A stretch of DNA of 18,322 bases, taken from assembly GCA_965658275.1 (NCBI GenBank), contig CBFHRN010000039.1, forward strand, positions 1-18,322, in the 5' to 3' direction. How positions within the stretch are numbered: position 1 is the first letter of the stretch; the number at the start of each line of letters is the position of its first letter. This document shows, piece after piece, positions 1 to 6,938 of this stretch. The notes beneath the pieces are model-generated. The model had not been told where the DNA came from and searched no databases. It saw only the letters and a program-made list of their open reading frames with translations. The position numbers were made by a program, and so were the translations under genes. This stretch comes from Croceimicrobium sp965658275 (lineage in GTDB: Bacteria; Bacteroidota; Bacteroidia; Flavobacteriales; Schleiferiaceae).

Positions 1-1
1 C

Positions 2-292
2 AACGAACAATATGAACCGGAATCTTTTTCGAAGGAGGTATTTGATGATGAATCGGTAGCCAATCGATTTAAAGAATACATCAAGGTTCGAGACCTAAAC
101 GATTTAGGTTTGGATAGCCAGTTTGAGGTTTCGCAGGAAGCGCTTAAGAAGAAAGAGCGGGTTTTTAAAAGTGTTTTAAAGTTGGATAAGAACTTCCATG
201 TATATATTCACGGCGATCGCAGTAAGATTGAAAAGGGTCAAGAACCCGATGGAAGGAAGTTTTACAAGATTTACTACGATGAAGAAAATTAA
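2..292 (+). CDS. Nucleoid-associated protein (NdpA-like), C-terminal end, 5' truncated
   Basis: The frame is open from base 2 to a TAA at 290-292, so 96 C-terminal codons are visible and the start lies before the window. No start codon inside it needs to be invoked. The visible part is charged and lysine-rich, with the near-terminal stretch FHVYIHGDRSKIEKG followed by FYKIYYDEEN. I recognise this as the characteristic end of Bacteroidota members of the 37-kDa nucleoid-associated protein family (NdpA/YejK, PF04245), cytoplasmic DNA-associated proteins of poorly defined role. The assignment rests on recalled C-terminal similarity only, because the rest of the protein is missing. The gene ends directly in a strong hairpin shared with the convergent receptor gene. 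Confidence 0.65.
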   Translation, partial: NEQYEPESFSKEVFDDESVANRFKEYIKVRDLNDLGLDSQFEVSQEALKKKERVFKSVLKLDKNFHVYIHGDRSKIEKGQEPDGRKFYKIYYDEEN

Positions 293-322
293 AAAAGGCC
301 CGGGGTATACCGGGTCTTTTTT
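291..322. terminator. Bidirectional intrinsic terminator
   Basis: A-tract, GGCCCGG, loop GGTATA, CCGGGTC and T-tract form a hairpin with A/T arms on both sides, so it can act on either strand. It sits between the convergent nucleoid-associated protein gene and the TonB receptor gene. The receptor stop codon (321-323 on the minus strand) lies at the edge of the hairpin. Confidence 0.85.
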
Positions 323-2534
323 ATGGAATTCTGTAGTACAATCCTAAGTATATATTTCGTCCGAAGATAGGCCCCCAGATAAAATTGCTATCGAAATAGG
401 GTGCCAAAGGTTGATCGGCATTTACAATTGGATTTTCTTGCCTGAAGTTGAAAAGATTATCTACCCCCGCAAAGAATTCGAAATTCTTCCACTCCTTATT
501 AATTTGCCCGTTAAGGGTAAAGAAGCTTGGAGAGAAGTCTGCCTGTTGAAATTCAACGGGACTCATCGAGCTGCTCGGAAGTCGCTTTCTGCCAAACCAA
601 TTAAGAGTAAGGTCGAATTTCCATTTCTTACCGCTCTGGTAAGAGCCATTTAGAAAAGCTCTATGCTCGGGAATACCATAGTTCAAGTTCAAACCTTCCA
701 AAAAATTCTCCTCTGCTCTCAAGTACTTATACGCTAAGCGAAACTCCCAATCGGTAACTGGGCTGTAATCAATCTGGCTTAATGCAGAAAAAGACTGAGA
801 ACCTTGTCGACTAATAATAAAGGCTGCTAGTGGGTCGTAGTCGAGGTCATTTACAATTTTAGACTCGAACCAAGTGTAGAATACATCGGTGTTCCAAATG
901 AATAACTCGGAACCAATAATGATATTTTGACTCCAACTAAAACCAGCATTCCAAGCAATTTCTGGGATTAAATTTAAATCCGAGAAATACACTTTACGAT
1001 TTGAGGCTAATACGCTTGCGTTCTCAGCTAAACGGTTCGGACTGCGTTGACCTCGCCCACCGCTTAAGCGAAGAGTTGTATTACGGCCCCATTGGTAACG
1101 CGCCTGCAGTCGTGGACTCCAATAAAGCTTTTGGAAATAACTATTGTAATCACCACGGATCCCAGCGACTAGGCTAAAATCTTCATTGGGACTAAAATTG
1201 TATTCAAAATATGCACCTGGTACAATCTCATCTCGTTGATGCGCGTAAAGATTTGTAGCAACGCTGTCCAGTAGTTCTTGATAATCTTCCACTAAGAGTG
1301 ATAAGCCCGTCTTAAACTGATGTTTCTCGCTGCTTATCTGATTTTGGTAAATAGTGTTAAGATAGGCCGTATTCTGGCTTGCTTTTAACTTCCTGCTTCC
1401 AAAGATGCTCGACCTCTCTTGGCCACTTAGGCTATAAATGATCCCCAAACTTTCTGACTCAGAAGAAGGACTGATGTAGCCATTCTTACCAAATAATTCA
1501 AAGCGCCTATCTTCCGTTTCAAAGCCCCAGGCATTTTCCTCTTCCTTGTCTATGAAGGCAATTTGTCCTCCTTTTCGGCGGTCTTGGACTAAGTTAAGCC
1601 CGATCTGACCTTCCCAATTATCACCTATATGATAATGACTCCGATGCAGAAGATTGATTTGATCGCCCGTGGTGAGGTCGGCGAAATTGTCTTCATTTCG
1701 ATCTTGAGCAAATGGAATATTACTGTAATGAAGCATGGTGGTGTGTGACCGATGCTCCTTGTCAGGATAGGAATATAAAATGTTCAATTCAGATCTAGCC
1801 CCTTGATTAAGAAAGGCATTGACCAATAATTGAGGGGCATTTTCAGGTTTGTAGTATTCCACATTAATCTGCCCGGTAATTGATTCATAGCCATTTAAAA
1901 CCGAGCTTAAACCTTTGGTTACTTGAATACTTTCAATGAAAGGACCTGGTATATAAGCGAGTCCGTTATTAGCGTTCATGCCCCTGGCAAAAGGAATATT
2001 CTCTCTTTGAATTAAGGCATACTTTCCAGCCAGACCCAGAATTTCAATTTGCTTGGTGCCACTAATCCCATCGCTGAAGGAAACATCGATACTCGCATTG
2101 GTTTCGAAGCTCTCGCTTAAATTACAGCAGGCTGCCTTTCGAAGTTCGGTCTCATCAATTCGAAAATTGAGGCCAGCAGCTTTAGCATCTATTTGGGTGG
2201 CTTTCGCCTTTCCAGTTACTGTAACTCCTTCTAATTCTTCGCTGTCACTGATTAAGGTGAAATTCGTTGTTCCCTTGCGGGAAATAATCATCTTCTCGCT
2301 GATTCGAAAACCCGTGAATCGGGCAGCTAGAATACTGAATCCCGGTGTTTTTTCGATTGTGAATTTTCCGTTCTCATCCGTGGTTGTACCTATCTTACTT
2401 CCTTTCCAGAATACCTCAGCTAATGGTGCTGGTGTTTCCTTACCATCTTCTAGTAAATAAACGGTACCGCTAATTTGGCCTTGAGCCTGAATACAGATCA
2501 GACTGAAAGCTAAAAGCTTTAAAAAATACTGCAT
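321..2534 (-). CDS. TonB-dependent receptor of a metal-associated cassette
   Basis: This is an outer-membrane active transporter of 737 residues. Residues 1-20 form a signal peptide ending AQGQ. Residues 21-95 resemble the carboxypeptidase-regulatory-like/CNA-B fold common at the start of Bacteroidota receptors (GTTTDENGKFTI). The plug lies at about 112-228, with ACCNLSESFETN at 135-146, LGLAGKYALIQ around 166-176 and the plug end VTKGLSSVLNGYESITGQIN at 205-224. The remainder is beta-barrel ending in an aromatic-rich strand (YLGLYYRIP). A Cys-Cys pair at 136-137 inside the plug is unusual. The gene starts 2 bp after the stop of an HMA-domain gene and is last in a three-gene cassette with an HYC_CC_PP protein, which points to a metal ion or metal complex as substrate. 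Copper is the most likely guess from the HMA partner, but the ligand is not determinable from sequence. TonB-receptor identity is firm. Confidence 0.92.
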   Translation of the reverse strand: MQYFLKLLAFSLICIQAQGQISGTVYLLEDGKETPAPLAEVFWKGSKIGTTTDENGKFTIEKTPGFSILAARFTGFRISEKMIISRKGTTNFTLISDSEELEGVTVTGKAKATQIDAKAAGLNFRIDETELRKAACCNLSESFETNASIDVSFSDGISGTKQIEILGLAGKYALIQRENIPFARGMNANNGLAYIPGPFIESIQVTKGLSSVLNGYESITGQINVEYYKPENAPQLLVNAFLNQGARSELNILYSYPDKEHRSHTTMLHYSNIPFAQDRNEDNFADLTTGDQINLLHRSHYHIGDNWEGQIGLNLVQDRRKGGQIAFIDKEEENAWGFETEDRRFELFGKNGYISPSSESESLGIIYSLSGQERSSIFGSRKLKASQNTAYLNTIYQNQISSEKHQFKTGLSLLVEDYQELLDSVATNLYAHQRDEIVPGAYFEYNFSPNEDFSLVAGIRGDYNSYFQKLYWSPRLQARYQWGRNTTLRLSGGRGQRSPNRLAENASVLASNRKVYFSDLNLIPEIAWNAGFSWSQNIIIGSELFIWNTDVFYTWFESKIVNDLDYDPLAAFIISRQGSQSFSALSQIDYSPVTDWEFRLAYKYLRAEENFLEGLNLNYGIPEHRAFLNGSYQSGKKWKFDLTLNWFGRKRLPSSSMSPVEFQQADFSPSFFTLNGQINKEWKNFEFFAGVDNLFNFRQENPIVNADQPLAPYFDSNFIWGPIFGRNIYLGLYYRIP

Positions 2535-2536
2535 GC

Positions 2537-2902
2537 TTATTTTTTCTTTTGGTGTCCTTTATGATCCTCATGGGTCTGAGGGTCGCGGTACATGCAGCAA
2601 GAATGCAATGAATTGTAGGCTTCATCTGGAGCGGCTAAATACTCCGTGTCGTAGCCCGAAGCAGCAACCGATTTGTAGATTTTTTCTAAATCCACCTTTT
2701 GGGAATCGAAGGAAACTTTTAAAATTTTGGTGTTCTTATCCCAAGAAGCTTTTTCAACTCCTTCTAATTTGGCCGCTTTTTCAATGGTGTTTTGGCACAT
2801 TCCACAAACGCCGTTAACGACTAAACTGGTATCAATTTGAGATTGAGCATTAAGGCTTAATGCTGAGAAACTTAGGATGAATAATAAACTTAACTTTTTC
2901 AT
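2537..2902 (-). CDS. Secreted heavy-metal-associated (HMA) domain protein
   Basis: The product has 121 residues, and the start chosen is the ATG at 2900-2902, which directly precedes a signal peptide (MKKLSLLFILSFSALSLNAQ). An in-frame ATG 12 codons upstream would spoil the signal sequence. The mature part is one HMA fold at about 23-90: VNGVCGMCQNTIEKA carries the metal-binding C33-x-x-C36, and SGYDTEY ends the fold. A short C-terminal tail has H100, C102, C103 and then H111, H114, H117 (HEDHKGH), giving a second potential metal site. HMA domains of this kind bind Cu(I) or similar soft metals. Because of the signal peptide it should act in the periplasm or as an anchored protein, not as a cytosolic chaperone. 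The gene follows the HYC_CC_PP gene by 49 bp and precedes the receptor by 2 bp, so co-transcription is likely. Confidence 0.88.
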   Translation of the reverse strand: MKKLSLLFILSFSALSLNAQSQIDTSLVVNGVCGMCQNTIEKAAKLEGVEKASWDKNTKILKVSFDSQKVDLEKIYKSVAASGYDTEYLAAPDEAYNSLHSCCMYRDPQTHEDHKGHQKKK

Positions 2903-2951
2903 GATATTTGATTTAAAAATAGACTTTAAGATTTGCATGGAAATCTGCGGT

Positions 2952-3419
2952 CTAAATCAAATAAGATTGAATTTCAGCTAAGTATTCGGATAGTTTTGGA
3001 TTGAGCTCCCCCTTAATGAGTGGTGGACCATGGTCGAGATAGTCTGCCTTTAAAACTTGGTCAAATTCACCACAAAAACTTCCTTTAAGGACTTTAGGAG
3101 AAGGATCTACACTCAGCTCCTGCACCGAAATTTGCTCCGAAGCTTTCGGATTAGACTCCACCTGAACAGAAGAAACATTAATCCATTCATCATCGCAACA
3201 TGAGTCATGATCAGCGATAATTTCATCATCGCAATCAGAATTGTGATTTTGGATCGATGCGTCTAACTCATCCATCCCACAGCTCTCAGCCTCGTAATAG
3301 AAATTTTCTTCTACCAACATCCCAAGGCAATAATGTCGACTCAGGGAAAACCCAGCTCCAGCCCATAAAAGTATAGGGACCAAAAGAAGCGCGCTTATTT
3401 TTTTAAGGATGTTTGACAT
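2952..3419 (-). CDS. HYC_CC_PP family protein
   Basis: The product has 155 residues from the ATG at 3417-3419. An ATG 8 codons upstream is in frame, but it lies upstream of the predicted -7 element and so could not be on that transcript. A hydrophobic segment at about 8-25 (signal peptide or N-terminal anchor) is followed at once by RHYCLG (H29-Y30-C31). Then come C47, C63, the C74-C75 pair in HDSCCDDEW, C116 and the P132-P133 pair in HGPPLIKG. These three motifs define the HYC_CC_PP family known from Bacteroidota and recognised mainly by name; no biochemical role is established that I know of. Eight His/Cys positions set in an acidic (Asp/Glu-rich) region suggest metal binding in the periplasm. 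It is first in the cassette with the HMA protein and TonB receptor. Confidence 0.8.
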   Translation of the reverse strand: MSNILKKISALLLVPILLWAGAGFSLSRHYCLGMLVEENFYYEAESCGMDELDASIQNHNSDCDDEIIADHDSCCDDEWINVSSVQVESNPKASEQISVQELSVDPSPKVLKGSFCGEFDQVLKADYLDHGPPLIKGELNPKLSEYLAEIQSYLI

Positions 3420-3424
3420 TTTAG

Positions 3425-3453
3425 CAAAGATAGGGAAAGCCAATGGTAAACAA
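3425..3453 (-). promoter_or_regulatory. Putative promoter of the HYC/HMA/receptor cassette
   Basis: On the minus strand, TTTTTTG (its TTG at 3451-3453) is followed after 18 nt by TATCTTTG (3425-3432), a full match to the Bacteroidota -7 consensus TAnnTTTG. Only 5 nt separate the element from the chosen ATG, so the transcript would be leaderless or nearly so. The upstream element coincides with the T-tract of the preceding terminator. Confidence 0.6.
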
Positions 3454-3478
3454 AAAACCCTGACCTAGGGCCAGGGTT
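3451..3478 (-). terminator. Intrinsic terminator of the SPOR-domain gene
   Basis: Read on the minus strand, AACCCTG and CAGGGTT form a 7-bp stem around a 9-nt loop, followed by a T-run (TTTTTTG). It lies 20 bp beyond the stop of the SPOR-like outer-membrane protein gene and before the metal cassette, separating the two units. Confidence 0.8.
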
Positions 3479-3497
3479 AAAATATTCTTAAAGAACT

Positions 3498-4628
3498 TTA
3501 GAATTTGGCGATCCAAGCATCGCTGTAATACTTCCGTGCTTCGTCACGATGTTTCTTTGCAGCTTCAATCGCGTCTGTCGATTTATAAATAACACGATAG
3601 GTGTCTAATCTTTCGATGTAAGCAATCATCATTTCTTCCTTGTCCAATTTGCTGCGGTCGATAAATTTTTGAGCACCTGCTCTAGTTGGGGAAGAAACGA
3701 CTACCACGCGGTAGCGCTCTGGACCTATATCATCTGATGATTGGTCACGAACTACCATGTTTTCTTTTTTACCTGGTGTAACCTCGCCTTTTACAACAAT
3801 TGGATTAGCTTTTAAGCTATCAACTGCGCCTTGGAGCATGGCAATCTGCATATCTTTTTCTTGGTTGCTCATTTCTAGGCGACCGATACGTTCTGCATTG
3901 CGATTAGCCTGCGCCTCAAAACGATCGGTGCTATCGGCTTTAGCCTTAAGGGCATTGTACTTTTTAGGGTCTACCTCAATTTTTGACTTGTCTCGATCAG
4001 ATTTCAAGTTGAAATGTAAACCAGCAGTAAGAACTCCATAAGTGTCAAAAGAATTGGCGTTAAAGGCATCCAACCAAGGCTGAAACCATAAAACACGGTG
4101 AGCGTAACCCACGTTAATAGCGATTTTATCCGATACTGGAATCCCAAGGTTTAATCCAGCCAAAATGAATGTTTGGATGGAATAACTAGATCCTCCAACA
4201 TTTTGAGCAGGAACCTCGGTGATTTTCTGACGCGTATTGATATCGTACAGATTGGAATTTGCAAATCCAGCCCCTACTCCGCCTCGGGCGTTAAGCATAT
4301 ACTTGGAATTCTTGTTGAATAGTCCCAAAATATTGTAATCAACGGAAGCACTTCCTTCATACGCTTGTGCTTGGAAATAGGAAGCGTCATTATTACCATT
4401 AAGTTGTATTGCCATTACATCTGCTCTTAATCGCAGATTTGGCATAATGTCATACCCGACGCCTCCGCTAATGCCTATGTTGGGCTTGTAGCCTTGATAG
4501 GTGTTTCCGTTTAACTCTACAAATGGGATACCAAGACCCATTTCGACCATGGCCGAAAATTTCTCTTGCCCTTGCATCGCAAAAGTGGTTAGCAGAAGAA
4601 GGCTAAGAAGGCTAGTAATTTTTTTCAT
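3498..4628 (-). CDS. Outer-membrane beta-barrel protein with SPOR-like C-terminal domain
   Basis: The product has 376 residues from the ATG at 4626-4628, chosen because it opens a clear signal peptide (MKKITSLLSLLLLTTFAMQG); 25 further in-frame codons upstream do not look like an export signal. Residues 22-210 have the alternating, Gly/aromatic pattern of an OmpA-like or porin-family eight-strand barrel (GLGIPFVELNG, ISGGVGYD, NARGGVGAGFA, INVGYAHRVLWF, LTAGLHFNL). Residues 215-275 are charged and heptad-like (KKYNALKAKADS to LEMSNQEKDMQIAMLQ), probably a periplasmic coiled coil. Residues 304-376 resemble a SPOR domain (RYRVVVVSSPTRAGAQKF, DTYRVIYKSTDAIEAA, ending DAWIAKF). SPOR domains bind denuded peptidoglycan glycans, so the protein may link outer membrane and wall. 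No OmpA-type peptidoglycan domain is seen. Barrel plus SPOR is my inference from pattern; the exact family is uncertain. Confidence 0.75.
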   Translation of the reverse strand: MKKITSLLSLLLLTTFAMQGQEKFSAMVEMGLGIPFVELNGNTYQGYKPNIGISGGVGYDIMPNLRLRADVMAIQLNGNNDASYFQAQAYEGSASVDYNILGLFNKNSKYMLNARGGVGAGFANSNLYDINTRQKITEVPAQNVGGSSYSIQTFILAGLNLGIPVSDKIAINVGYAHRVLWFQPWLDAFNANSFDTYGVLTAGLHFNLKSDRDKSKIEVDPKKYNALKAKADSTDRFEAQANRNAERIGRLEMSNQEKDMQIAMLQGAVDSLKANPIVVKGEVTPGKKENMVVRDQSSDDIGPERYRVVVVSSPTRAGAQKFIDRSKLDKEEMMIAYIERLDTYRVIYKSTDAIEAAKKHRDEARKYYSDAWIAKF

Positions 4629-4669
4629 GTTCAAGGTAATTGGTTGTATTTCCAATGTATAGCTATTGG

Positions 4670-4700
4670 TAAAAATATAAATTTTATCCAATGGCATCAA
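4670..4700 (-). promoter_or_regulatory. Weak candidate promoter for the SPOR-like outer-membrane protein gene
   Basis: On the minus strand, TTG (4698-4700) is followed after 20 nt by TATTTTTA (4670-4677), one base off TAnnTTTG. It would give a leader of about 37 nt before the ATG at 4628. The region is very AT-rich, so chance is a real alternative. Confidence 0.3.
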
Positions 4701-4781
4701 CAATATTCAGATATACGCTTAAATATTAATACATGGATTCGATAGGCCTTATAGATTCTTAAGCTAGCTAATGCTAACTGA

Positions 4782-4791
4782 TTAATATTAA
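4782..4791. repeat. Palindrome TTAATATTAA upstream of tig
   Basis: A perfect 10-bp palindrome directly abuts the -7 element of the tig promoter. The same 10 bp occurs upstream of clpP at 6234-6243. It could be an operator, or chance in AT-rich spacer DNA. Confidence 0.4.
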
Positions 4792-4792
4792 C

Positions 4793-4800
4793 TACTTTTG
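4793..4800 (+). promoter_or_regulatory. Putative -7 element of tig
   Basis: TACTTTTG matches TAnnTTTG exactly and is followed by CG, giving an expected start near 4805 and a leader of about 30 nt. No TTTG is present at the matching -33 distance. An AAAGGA stretch at 4827-4832 lies 4 nt before the ATG. Confidence 0.6.
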
Positions 4801-4836
4801 CGCTCCCTTTTAAGAATCGGATTAAAAAAGGATCAA

Positions 4837-6177
4837 ATGAACGTAACTGTAACAAAGAAAGACGACTTAAATGCGGTGCTAACCGTTTCTATCCAAGAGT
4901 CAGATTATCGTGAAAAAGTAGATAAAACTTTAAGTGATTACCGCAAAAAGGCAAATATCCCTGGATTCCGTCCTGGTCATGTGCCTGCAGGTTTGATTCG
5001 TAAGCAATTTGGTAAATCCGTTTTGATTGAAGAAATCAACCACATTCTTCAGCATGCAGTTTACGATCATATCCGTGAGGAGAAATTGGATATCCTCGGT
5101 AACCCAATGCCGGTAGAGCAAAATGATATCGATTGGGATAATGAAAAGGATTTTAGTTTTGATTATGACCTTGGGTTAGCGCCAGATTTTGAGGTGAAGT
5201 TGAACGCTCGCACGAAGATCCCTTATTTAAAGGTGGTTGCGGATGACGAAATGGTTGATCGCTATGTGACAGATTATGCTCGACGTTTTGGAAGCATGTC
5301 CTATCCTGAGGCTATCGAAGAGAATGCGATTTTCAAAGGAAAGTTTGTTGAAGTAGCAAAGCGTGGTGCTCCGGTAGAGGGTGGTATTGAAGTGGAAACG
5401 ACGCTAGCCTTAGACGCCTTAACCGAAAAAGGTGTTAAATCAGCAACGGGTAAAAAAGTTGGTGATGTGCTATTACTGGACAAAAAGTCATTTAAAGATG
5501 ATTTCCGATTAGCAGGGGTCTTAAAGATTGATGAAGAGGCTCTAGCTAATTCCACCCAGAAGTTCGAATTGGAGCTAACAGAAGTGAGCAAATTAGAACC
5601 AGCTGAGGTAAACCAAGAACTTTTTGATAAGGTATTTGGTGAAGGAACAATCAAGGATGAAAAGGAGTTCCGTTCTAAAATTAAGGAAGATGCTGAGCGC
5701 GTTTTCGTAGGTGATACCGATCGTAAGTTCTACCAGGATGTGCGCGACAAATTGCTAGAAAAGATTTCGTTTGACTTACCCGAAGAGTTTTTAAAACGTT
5801 GGATGCAAACAGCAGGCGAGAATCCAATCTCCGCTGAGGAAGTTGAAGACCAGTTTCCTAATATGAAGGAAGATATGCGTTGGCAGATTATTGAGAATCG
5901 CGTTATCGCCGACAATGATATCAAAGTAGAACATGAGGAGTTAGTTGAGTATACTAAGCAAATGGTGCTTCAACAAATGGCTCAATACGGTCAATTCCCT
6001 GAAGGAATGGACTTAGATAAGATTGCTCATAATGTACTTGGTAACCGTGAGGAAGCTCAAAGAATTAATGATCAATTGTTCCAGCAAAAATTAATGGAAT
6101 TCTTCAAGAGCACTTTCAAGGTAGAGGAAAAGGAAGTGACTTACGAAGAGTTTGTTAAGGCCATTTCCGGTAAGTAA
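4837..6177 (+). CDS. tig: Trigger factor, Bacteroidota type
   Basis: This is a ribosome-associated chaperone that meets nascent chains at the exit tunnel. The ATG at 4837 gives 446 residues, against about 430 for the family. The N-terminal ribosome-binding domain carries the signature loop GFRPGHVPAGLIRKQFG at 43-59, with G43-F44-R45 placed as in the E. coli protein. Residues 150-250 occupy the position of the FKBP-type prolyl isomerase domain but lack its usual sequence landmarks (no MIPGFE-like segment), so isomerase activity is doubtful. The C-terminal part, from about 255 (FDKVFGEGTIKDEKEF), is the helical, charged chaperone arm and ends in a Glu/Lys-rich helix. The gene has its own promoter motif and its own terminator and lies directly upstream of clpP, an order also common in other bacteria. 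Confidence 0.93.
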   Translation: MNVTVTKKDDLNAVLTVSIQESDYREKVDKTLSDYRKKANIPGFRPGHVPAGLIRKQFGKSVLIEEINHILQHAVYDHIREEKLDILGNPMPVEQNDIDWDNEKDFSFDYDLGLAPDFEVKLNARTKIPYLKVVADDEMVDRYVTDYARRFGSMSYPEAIEENAIFKGKFVEVAKRGAPVEGGIEVETTLALDALTEKGVKSATGKKVGDVLLLDKKSFKDDFRLAGVLKIDEEALANSTQKFELELTEVSKLEPAEVNQELFDKVFGEGTIKDEKEFRSKIKEDAERVFVGDTDRKFYQDVRDKLLEKISFDLPEEFLKRWMQTAGENPISAEEVEDQFPNMKEDMRWQIIENRVIADNDIKVEHEELVEYTKQMVLQQMAQYGQFPEGMDLDKIAHNVLGNREEAQRINDQLFQQKLMEFFKSTFKVEEKEVTYEEFVKAISGK

Positions 6178-6206
6178 TCGGAAATGCTGACATATATATT
6201 TGAATT

Positions 6207-6232
6207 GGCCCGATCATTGTCGGGCCTTTTTT
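6207..6232 (+). terminator. Intrinsic terminator of tig
   Basis: GGCCCGA and TCGGGCC form a perfect 7-bp GC-rich stem with loop TCATTG, followed by six T. It lies 29 bp past the tig stop codon and 30 bp before the clpP start. Confidence 0.93.
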
Positions 6233-6233
6233 G

Positions 6234-6243
6234 TTAATATTAA
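6234..6243. repeat. Palindrome TTAATATTAA upstream of clpP
   Basis: This is the same perfect 10-bp palindrome found upstream of tig. Here it falls 19 bp before the clpP ATG, directly after the tig terminator. No good TAnnTTTG element is seen between the terminator and clpP. Confidence 0.4.
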
Positions 6244-6262
6244 AGTCTCATAAAATCAAAAT

Positions 6263-6937
6263 ATGGATTTCGGAAAAGAATTTATGTCCTATGCGGTAAA
6301 AGACCGCGGTTTAAGCTCCATGCATGTGGGCAAATATTTGGAGTCGTCTTTAACTCCTTACATTATCGAAGAGCGGCAAATGAATGTGGCTCAAATGGAT
6401 GTGTTTTCTAGATTAATGATGGATCGCATCATCTTCCTAGGTACTGGAATTAATGATCAAGTGGCAAATATTGTACAAGCACAATTGCTGTTTTTAGAAT
6501 CGTCCGACTCTACTAAGGATATTCAAATTTACTTGAATAGCCCTGGTGGTTCCGTGTATGCAGGGCTGGGTATCTACGATACTATGCAATTGGTTAAACC
6601 AGATGTTGCTACCATTTGTACAGGTATGGCCGCTTCAATGGGGGCTGTATTGCTATGTGCTGGTGCAGACGGAAAACGCTCTGCTTTAAAGCATAGCCGT
6701 GTTATGATTCATCAGCCTATGAGCGGTGCTCAGGGTCAGGCAAGTGATATGGAAATTGCTGTTCGTGAGGTATTAAAAATGAAAGAAGAGCTCTATCGTA
6801 TTATCGCAGATCACTCTAAGCAGCCATTTGAGAAGGTTGAAGCGGACTCAGACCGTGATTACTGGATGTCTTCAGGAGAAGCTAAGGAGTACGGAATGAT
6901 TGACGAAGTGCTCGATAGCCAACGCGCTAAAGACTAA
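6263..6937 (+). CDS. clpP: ATP-dependent Clp protease proteolytic subunit
   Basis: This is the serine peptidase barrel that pairs with ClpX to degrade tagged, misfolded or regulatory proteins in the cytoplasm. It has 224 residues, against about 195-210 usual; the surplus is a longer N-terminal stretch, probably a propeptide. The catalytic triad is complete and correctly spaced: S125 in GMAASMGA, H150 in RVMIHQP, and D199 in SDRDYWMS (intervals 25 and 49, as in E. coli ClpP). YLNSPGGSVYAGL at 90-102 is the conserved oxyanion/strand segment. An internal ATG at codon 8 is an alternative start. It is followed by clpX after 84 bp, with a terminator-like hairpin between them. Confidence 0.97.
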   Translation: MDFGKEFMSYAVKDRGLSSMHVGKYLESSLTPYIIEERQMNVAQMDVFSRLMMDRIIFLGTGINDQVANIVQAQLLFLESSDSTKDIQIYLNSPGGSVYAGLGIYDTMQLVKPDVATICTGMAASMGAVLLCAGADGKRSALKHSRVMIHQPMSGAQGQASDMEIAVREVLKMKEELYRIIADHSKQPFEKVEADSDRDYWMSSGEAKEYGMIDEVLDSQRAKD

Positions 6938-6938
6938 T

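Noticed and set aside
2053..2460. A 135-codon plus-strand frame
   Set aside because: Antisense to the receptor's N-terminal and plug region; Ser/Leu/Val-rich composition is a shadow of the reverse strand.
3420..3443. Upstream in-frame start for the HYC_CC_PP protein (8 extra residues)
   Set aside because: It would place the start codon upstream of the predicted -7 element and put a less typical sequence before the signal segment.
4629..4703. Upstream start adding 25 residues to the SPOR-like outer-membrane protein
   Set aside because: The added residues do not form an export signal, and they bury the clear signal peptide starting at 4628.
6195..6202. TATATTTG, an exact TAnnTTTG match before clpP
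   Set aside because: It lies upstream of the tig terminator, so a transcript from it would start at the base of the hairpin and be terminated; no TTTG at the right distance. Likely chance.
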